Assembly: GCF_010671605.1 (NCBI RefSeq)
Contig: NZ_JAABOO010000001.1
Location: 620,001 to 684,000, forward strand
From: Leptobacterium flavescens
Lineage (GTDB): Bacteria > Bacteroidota > Bacteroidia > Flavobacteriales > Flavobacteriaceae
Reading direction: 5' to 3'
Length of the DNA: 64,000 nucleotides
In this document: positions 60,350 to 64,000 of the stretch, in pieces
Layout: each line of letters starts with the position of its first letter
Numbering within the stretch: position 1 is the first letter of the stretch
Program-made: the position numbers and the translations under genes
The notes under the pieces: generated by a model
Databases searched by the model: none
The model's input: the letters and a program-made list of their open reading frames with translations, nothing else
Told to the model about the DNA's origin: nothing

Positions 60350-61058
60350 ATTCGTAACGCTCCAGGCCGATCCTTACCTTGGTCCTGAACCAGCTGGATA
60401 CTACTCTTTTATTTTGAATTTCTTTCTGGTAGGTTTCAATAATATCCGGGTGAAACTTTGCCGTAGTTTTGGCGGCCCACCCTATTCCCTGCCTTATTTG
60501 CTGGTCTTTCCTGTTTGCCATGGAAAGAAGGATCTCAAAAACAGGTTTTACCTCCTCTTTTCCGAGTCCCTTTTTTATTGCGTAATGACAGGCAGGCCCT
60601 AATGATCTTACCACCCAGTTGTTTTCATGAACGGATAAGCGTTTTAGCTCCAGCAGTGTCCGGTAAGGTTCGTTTAAAAGGGAATAGCCGAAAACGCGTT
60701 CCCCTATAATATCGCACACATACCATTCAGCTCCCTGAATAATGTATTCTGTGGCTTTTTCTATGGATTCTTCAAAATGATTAGGAAGTCTCTTCTGGAG
60801 GATGATCCCGATAATTACGTTCCCGCCAATGGTTCCGAGTGCTGCTATCTGGTCGCAGAAGGGAATTTGCTGATCTTCCGGCAGGTTCTCAAAAAAAGTA
60901 GTTCCGCAAAACTCCAGTAACGGAAACTTTACCTTATGCTGCAACAAATAAGAATTGAGAGTATCTACACAGCACTGCAAGCTGTTATTCTCATTATAAG
61001 CCTGAAAACATTTCCTGACTTCCTCTGTAATCTCTCCTTTTCTTGTAATTATTCTCAT
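60327..61058 (-). CDS. AlkD-like DNA alkylation repair protein
   Basis: A 243-residue all-helical protein with HEAT-like repeats, similar to the AlkC/AlkD family of DNA glycosylases that remove positively charged alkylated bases such as 3-methyladenine and 7-methylguanine. Evident family blocks are EKATEYIIQGAEWYVCDIIGERVFGYSL and NWVVRSLGPACHYAIKKGLGKEEVKPVFEIL, then RQGIGWAAKTTAKFHPDIIETY. The first 60 residues are less conserved. It overlaps the downstream radical SAM gene. A catalytic acidic residue cannot be named with certainty from this sequence. Confidence 0.8.
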   Translation of the reverse strand: MRIITRKGEITEEVRKCFQAYNENNSLQCCVDTLNSYLLQHKVKFPLLEFCGTTFFENLPEDQQIPFCDQIAALGTIGGNVIIGIILQKRLPNHFEESIEKATEYIIQGAEWYVCDIIGERVFGYSLLNEPYRTLLELKRLSVHENNWVVRSLGPACHYAIKKGLGKEEVKPVFEILLSMANRKDQQIRQGIGWAAKTTAKFHPDIIETYQKEIQNKRVVSSWFRTKVRIGLERYEYVNRNRS

Positions 61059-61213
61059 CTAAACTAAATCAGCACATAGGTTTCTTTTCGTCGTCTTTTA
61101 CTTTCAGGGTTCAAAGAAGCAAAAAATTAAATCCTCTCCCTCCCAAAATTTCTTTAAAATTCCGATGCCCAAACGTAAAATTTACATAAAAATAGATCGG
61201 GAAAACCCTGATC

Positions 61214-62446
61214 TCAGAATCTGTATTCGGGTAAGGATACTTTTTGCAACAGGATAAGAGCATCAAACTTCTTGGATAAGTTCATCGTATTTTTCTTGTA
61301 TAAATTGATAAACGTATCATTTACAATTATATCCTCAAAAAGCCATTCGCTACCGCTATAAGCTTGTTCCGGAACCGGAAGGTAATGAGCAAACCCACTG
61401 AGGGACTGTATGATATGTTTTATATCCAAACGATCGGAATCCGGTGGTGAAAGCGTTTCTTCCCTCCTGAAATTATCTGCAGACACACCGCTTCCGGCAA
61501 AAACACCGATAGCATAGATCTCGTCTTTAAACTCGTCTTTCAGCAATTCTCCCATGACGAGCTCCACCTGGTTAAATTTTGAAATATGAAAATTATGGGC
61601 CACGATAATCACCTTCTTTCCCGGGTATATATTTTTCAGCAGCCAATTGATATTTTCGTACATCTGAGTATCTCTGGCCGCCCATCTTTTACTCCAATCT
61701 CCATCTGATTTAAACTGAAGCATATAATCCAGAAAAGCGATCCTGTTCATCAAGGTCTTTCTTATCAGTTTGGCTTCTTTTGAGTTTTCCGTTCCGTTTC
61801 CCAGTATATTATAGAGGTCGTTGTAATCGCTTCTCAAAGCACTTACTTCTCCTTTAATATCATCATAAGTGGTTTTTCTGTTCCTCAAAAGGCTCGCTGC
61901 CTTTCCATATCTGTTTTCCAGGTTTAAAAAACGATCTGTGTTTTCCAGGTTCTTCAGCAGAAAGACCGACAGGGCTTCCTCAAACCCCTTTCCGGTTCGC
62001 TGAACATCAAAGCCGGCTATCTCCAGGTTCTCGGCCTTCACATATTGCATCAGAAGGTCAAACTCCCGGGTAATCCAGGGTCCCATAAGTCGTGAGGTAA
62101 TATGCCTGGAATTCAAATGGTCTTTTTGAAGGTTTGGTGCTATGAGTTCTCCCAGTCCCGATTCAAATAATATTACATCGAACCCCAATTTTTTATGGAG
62201 TTTTTGAATAAGACTGTACCGGAGGTCGAATACTTCCCTGGATCCGTGGTTAAATTCCCCTATGGAAACAATGCGCTTGTCTTTTACTTTTTCGAGTAGC
62301 AGATCCCATTTACTGTTTTCAAAATTACTGTCGCTATCAATTAAGGCAGAAGCATCATTGATAAATTTCCTTTGTTCTTCACTTAGCTTTTGAGCCGAGG
62401 TAAGGGTAGAAAAAAGCAGAAGGATCAAATTTAATTTTAGTCTCAT
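61214..62446 (-). CDS. Erythromycin-esterase-family protein
   Basis: A 410-residue exported protein (signal peptide 1-19, ending in TSAQ). Active-site residues of the family are visible: E64 and H67 in SIGEFNHGSREVFDLR, and E95 in VILFESGLGE; the later KVIIVAHNFHIS holds another conserved histidine. Family members include esterases that cleave macrolide lactones, but most, such as succinoglycan-synthesis proteins, have other roles. The gene is single, so drug resistance should not be assumed. No promoter box was recognised upstream. Confidence 0.87.
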   Translation of the reverse strand: MRLKLNLILLLFSTLTSAQKLSEEQRKFINDASALIDSDSNFENSKWDLLLEKVKDKRIVSIGEFNHGSREVFDLRYSLIQKLHKKLGFDVILFESGLGELIAPNLQKDHLNSRHITSRLMGPWITREFDLLMQYVKAENLEIAGFDVQRTGKGFEEALSVFLLKNLENTDRFLNLENRYGKAASLLRNRKTTYDDIKGEVSALRSDYNDLYNILGNGTENSKEAKLIRKTLMNRIAFLDYMLQFKSDGDWSKRWAARDTQMYENINWLLKNIYPGKKVIIVAHNFHISKFNQVELVMGELLKDEFKDEIYAIGVFAGSGVSADNFRREETLSPPDSDRLDIKHIIQSLSGFAHYLPVPEQAYSGSEWLFEDIIVNDTFINLYKKNTMNLSKKFDALILLQKVSLPEYRF

Positions 62447-62638
62447 TTCAGTATTTTTTAACCGTCCTAAATATTTTGTTGAACATCAATAGGAAAACAC
62501 ACTAACGAACGTATTTACGACCATTTCAAACCTGTGGTTTTATTCTGTCATATCCTGTCCGTACGAACACTTTTTAAAGATACTTAAAAACATTATGACA
62601 ATCAACCGTTTAGCCCGAGATTAGCCGTAAAACAAAAA

Positions 62639-62665
62639 AAGCCTGTCAGTAACACTAACAGGCTT
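62639..62665 (-). terminator. Terminator after pruA
   Basis: AAGCCTGT (62639-62646) pairs with ACAGGCTT (62658-62665) around an 11-base loop. On the minus strand a T-run follows. Confidence 0.8.
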
Positions 62666-62686
62666 CCTATTAAAATTTCATTTTAT

Positions 62687-64000
62687 TTATCCTAAGAAGG
62701 GATATCTGTAATCTGTCGGACTTACAAAAGTTTCTTTAATAAGTCTCGGAGACACCCAACGTAACAGGTTCTGTGCAGAACCAGCCTTATCATTGGTTCC
62801 TGAAGCTCTTGCTCCTCCAAAAGGCTGTTGTCCTACTACTGCTCCCGTAGGTTTATCGTTGATGTAGAAATTCCCCGCACAGTTCTCAAGTGCTTTAGTT
62901 GCTTCATCTATAGCATAACGATCTGTAGAGAATACAGCACCGGTTAAAGCATATTCCGAAGTACCATCTACCATTTTTAAAGTCTCAGACCATTTGTCAT
63001 CCTCATAAACATACAAGGTAACTACAGGTCCGAATAACTCGGTAGTCATCGTTTTATATTGAGGATCGGTAGTAAGGATCACGGTAGGCTCTATAAAATA
63101 ACCTTTTGATTTATCGTAATTCCCTCCGGCTACGATCTCTGCATCATTATCTGCTTTAGCCTGATCAATATAACTCGATAGCTTATCAAAAGACCCCTCG
63201 TGAATAACAGCAGTAATAAAATTACTCATATCTTCAGGAGATCCTGGCTTGTTAAAGGATGTGATATCTTCTTTTACATATTCTATCACTTCATTTGCAA
63301 TAGATTTAGGAAGGTACACACGGGAAGCCGCACTACATTTTTGTCCCTGGAACTCAAAAGCACCACGGGTAATCCCTGTAGCTACCTGCTTGGCATTCGC
63401 AGAAGGGTGTGCAACGATAAAATCTTTTCCTCCGGTCTCTCCTACGATTCGCGGATATGTTTTATAGTTGTGAATATTGTTTCCAATTTTTTTCCAGAGC
63501 TCCTTAAATACGAAAGTAGATCCCGTAAAGTGGATTCCTGAAAAATCAGGACTTGCCAAAACAGTATCGGTAATCATTACCGGATCTCCGTAAACCACAT
63601 TGATCACGCCATCCGGAAGTCCTGCTTCCTTGAATACATCAACGATTACCTTGGCAGAGAATATCTGGCTGTCACTAGGTTTCCACACTACCACATTCCC
63701 CATCATTGCAGCACTGGCCGGAAGGTTTCCTGCAATAGCCGTAAAGTTAAACGGGGTAATGGCATATACAAATCCTTCTAACGGACGATATTCCACCCTG
63801 TTCCAGATCCCTTCGGCAGAATCGGGTTGCTCCTCATAGATCTGCGACATAAATTCTACATTAAATCTAAGGAAGTCTATTAATTCGCAAGCAGCATCAA
63901 TTTCTGCCTGATGAATGGTTTTCGACTGTGCGATCATAGTTGCCGCATTGATCTTTGCCCTGTAAGGACCGGCAATTAATTCTGCTGCTTTTAAGAATAT
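62687..64000 (-). CDS. pruA: 1-Pyrroline-5-carboxylate dehydrogenase (partial)
   Basis: Oxidises glutamate-gamma-semialdehyde to glutamate with NAD, the second step of proline breakdown. The 438 visible codons cover most of the aldehyde dehydrogenase fold: FNFTAIAGNLPASAAMMGN, GDPVMITDTVLASPDFSGIHFTGST, the active-site glutamate of VGETGGKDF and the catalytic cysteine in GQKCSAASRVYLP. The C-terminus matches the P5CDH subfamily (FYINDKPTGAVVGQQPFGGARASGTNDKAG). The frame stays open to the right edge, so about 100 N-terminal residues are missing; the ATG at 63935-63937 is internal. Confidence 0.94.
   Translation of the reverse strand: MFLKAAELIAGPYRAKINAATMIAQSKTIHQAEIDAACELIDFLRFNVEFMSQIYEEQPDSAEGIWNRVEYRPLEGFVYAITPFNFTAIAGNLPASAAMMGNVVVWKPSDSQIFSAKVIVDVFKEAGLPDGVINVVYGDPVMITDTVLASPDFSGIHFTGSTFVFKELWKKIGNNIHNYKTYPRIVGETGGKDFIVAHPSANAKQVATGITRGAFEFQGQKCSAASRVYLPKSIANEVIEYVKEDITSFNKPGSPEDMSNFITAVIHEGSFDKLSSYIDQAKADNDAEIVAGGNYDKSKGYFIEPTVILTTDPQYKTMTTELFGPVVTLYVYEDDKWSETLKMVDGTSEYALTGAVFSTDRYAIDEATKALENCAGNFYINDKPTGAVVGQQPFGGARASGTNDKAGSAQNLLRWVSPRLIKETFVSPTDYRYPFLG

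Noticed and set aside
61214-62446. Erythromycin-esterase-like gene considered an antibiotic-resistance gene
   Set aside because: Family names alone do not show macrolide hydrolysis; the gene lies in a chromosomal core region without mobile element traces.
62447-62638. Gap between the erythromycin-esterase-like gene and pruA scanned for RNA genes
   Set aside because: A/T-rich without open frame, paired arms or promoter box beyond the pruA terminator next to it.

Overview
The window is 64 kb of chromosomal DNA from a member of the Bacteroidetes, most likely a marine Flavobacteriaceae. Four things point there. Many genes are preceded by a TAnnTTTG box, the Bacteroidetes -7 promoter element. Shine-Dalgarno sites are largely absent. 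A PorT-like protein of the type IX secretion/gliding system is encoded. Lipoproteins carry an acidic stretch after the lipobox cysteine, and tryptophan is degraded through KMO and kynureninase. I see no rRNA, tRNA, CRISPR array, insertion sequence or prophage. About 92-95% of the window is coding.

Layout: 0-12 kb holds a housekeeping block (rsfS, ftsH, a LUD protein, cdsA, psd, an acyl-CoA-binding protein, valS, a DUF1573 protein, a two-lobed aspartyl protease with PDZ, an aminotransferase, murB). 12-17 kb holds an ECF sigma/anti-sigma pair, a small cysteine-rich membrane protein and an overlapping operon of glycosyltransferase, second sigma factor and a divergent Nramp-like transporter. 17-24 kb holds lipA, gap, a hybrid histidine kinase, lpxK, a Nif3-like protein and a coiled-coil zinc-ribbon-family protein. 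24-35 kb is the most accessory-looking part: kynurenine monooxygenase, two AraC regulators, DoxX, an SDR, an AhpD-like protein, a cupredoxin, a ClpP, a lipoprotein, an MFS transporter, a pirin, kynureninase and an O-methyltransferase.

35-45 kb carries PAP2, tatA, pnp, rpsO, two lipoproteins of unknown role, a LytTR regulator with its LytS-type kinase, accD and fba. 45-54 kb is an envelope block (BamA/TamA-like protein, TrmH-family methyltransferase, PorT, UbiE, TrkA, TrkH). 53.6-56 kb is one lipoprotein gene made of six CHRD modules, five of them near-identical 369-bp units. The right end has an aspartate aminotransferase, a fatty acid desaturase, rsmG, a radical SAM protein, an AlkD-like protein, an erythromycin-esterase-like protein and pruA, which runs off the edge.

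The most interesting signals are outside the protein genes. First, a sigma-54-like promoter at 20860-20876 is followed after about 65 nt by a strong terminator and no gene, so it may make a small RNA; its TTAG repeats are complementary over 11 nt to the fba leader. Second, a nested, structured element at 11816-11896 ends at a terminator whose mismatches become G.U pairs on the minus strand, so it may be a minus-strand RNA, possibly 6S-like. Third, an orphan terminator lies at 25555-25583. In proteins, two zinc-ribbon families (AccD and the coiled-coil protein) have lost their cysteines, the Nramp-like protein lacks the usual metal motifs, the cupredoxin lacks half its copper ligands, and the radical SAM gene may carry a recent nonsense codon.
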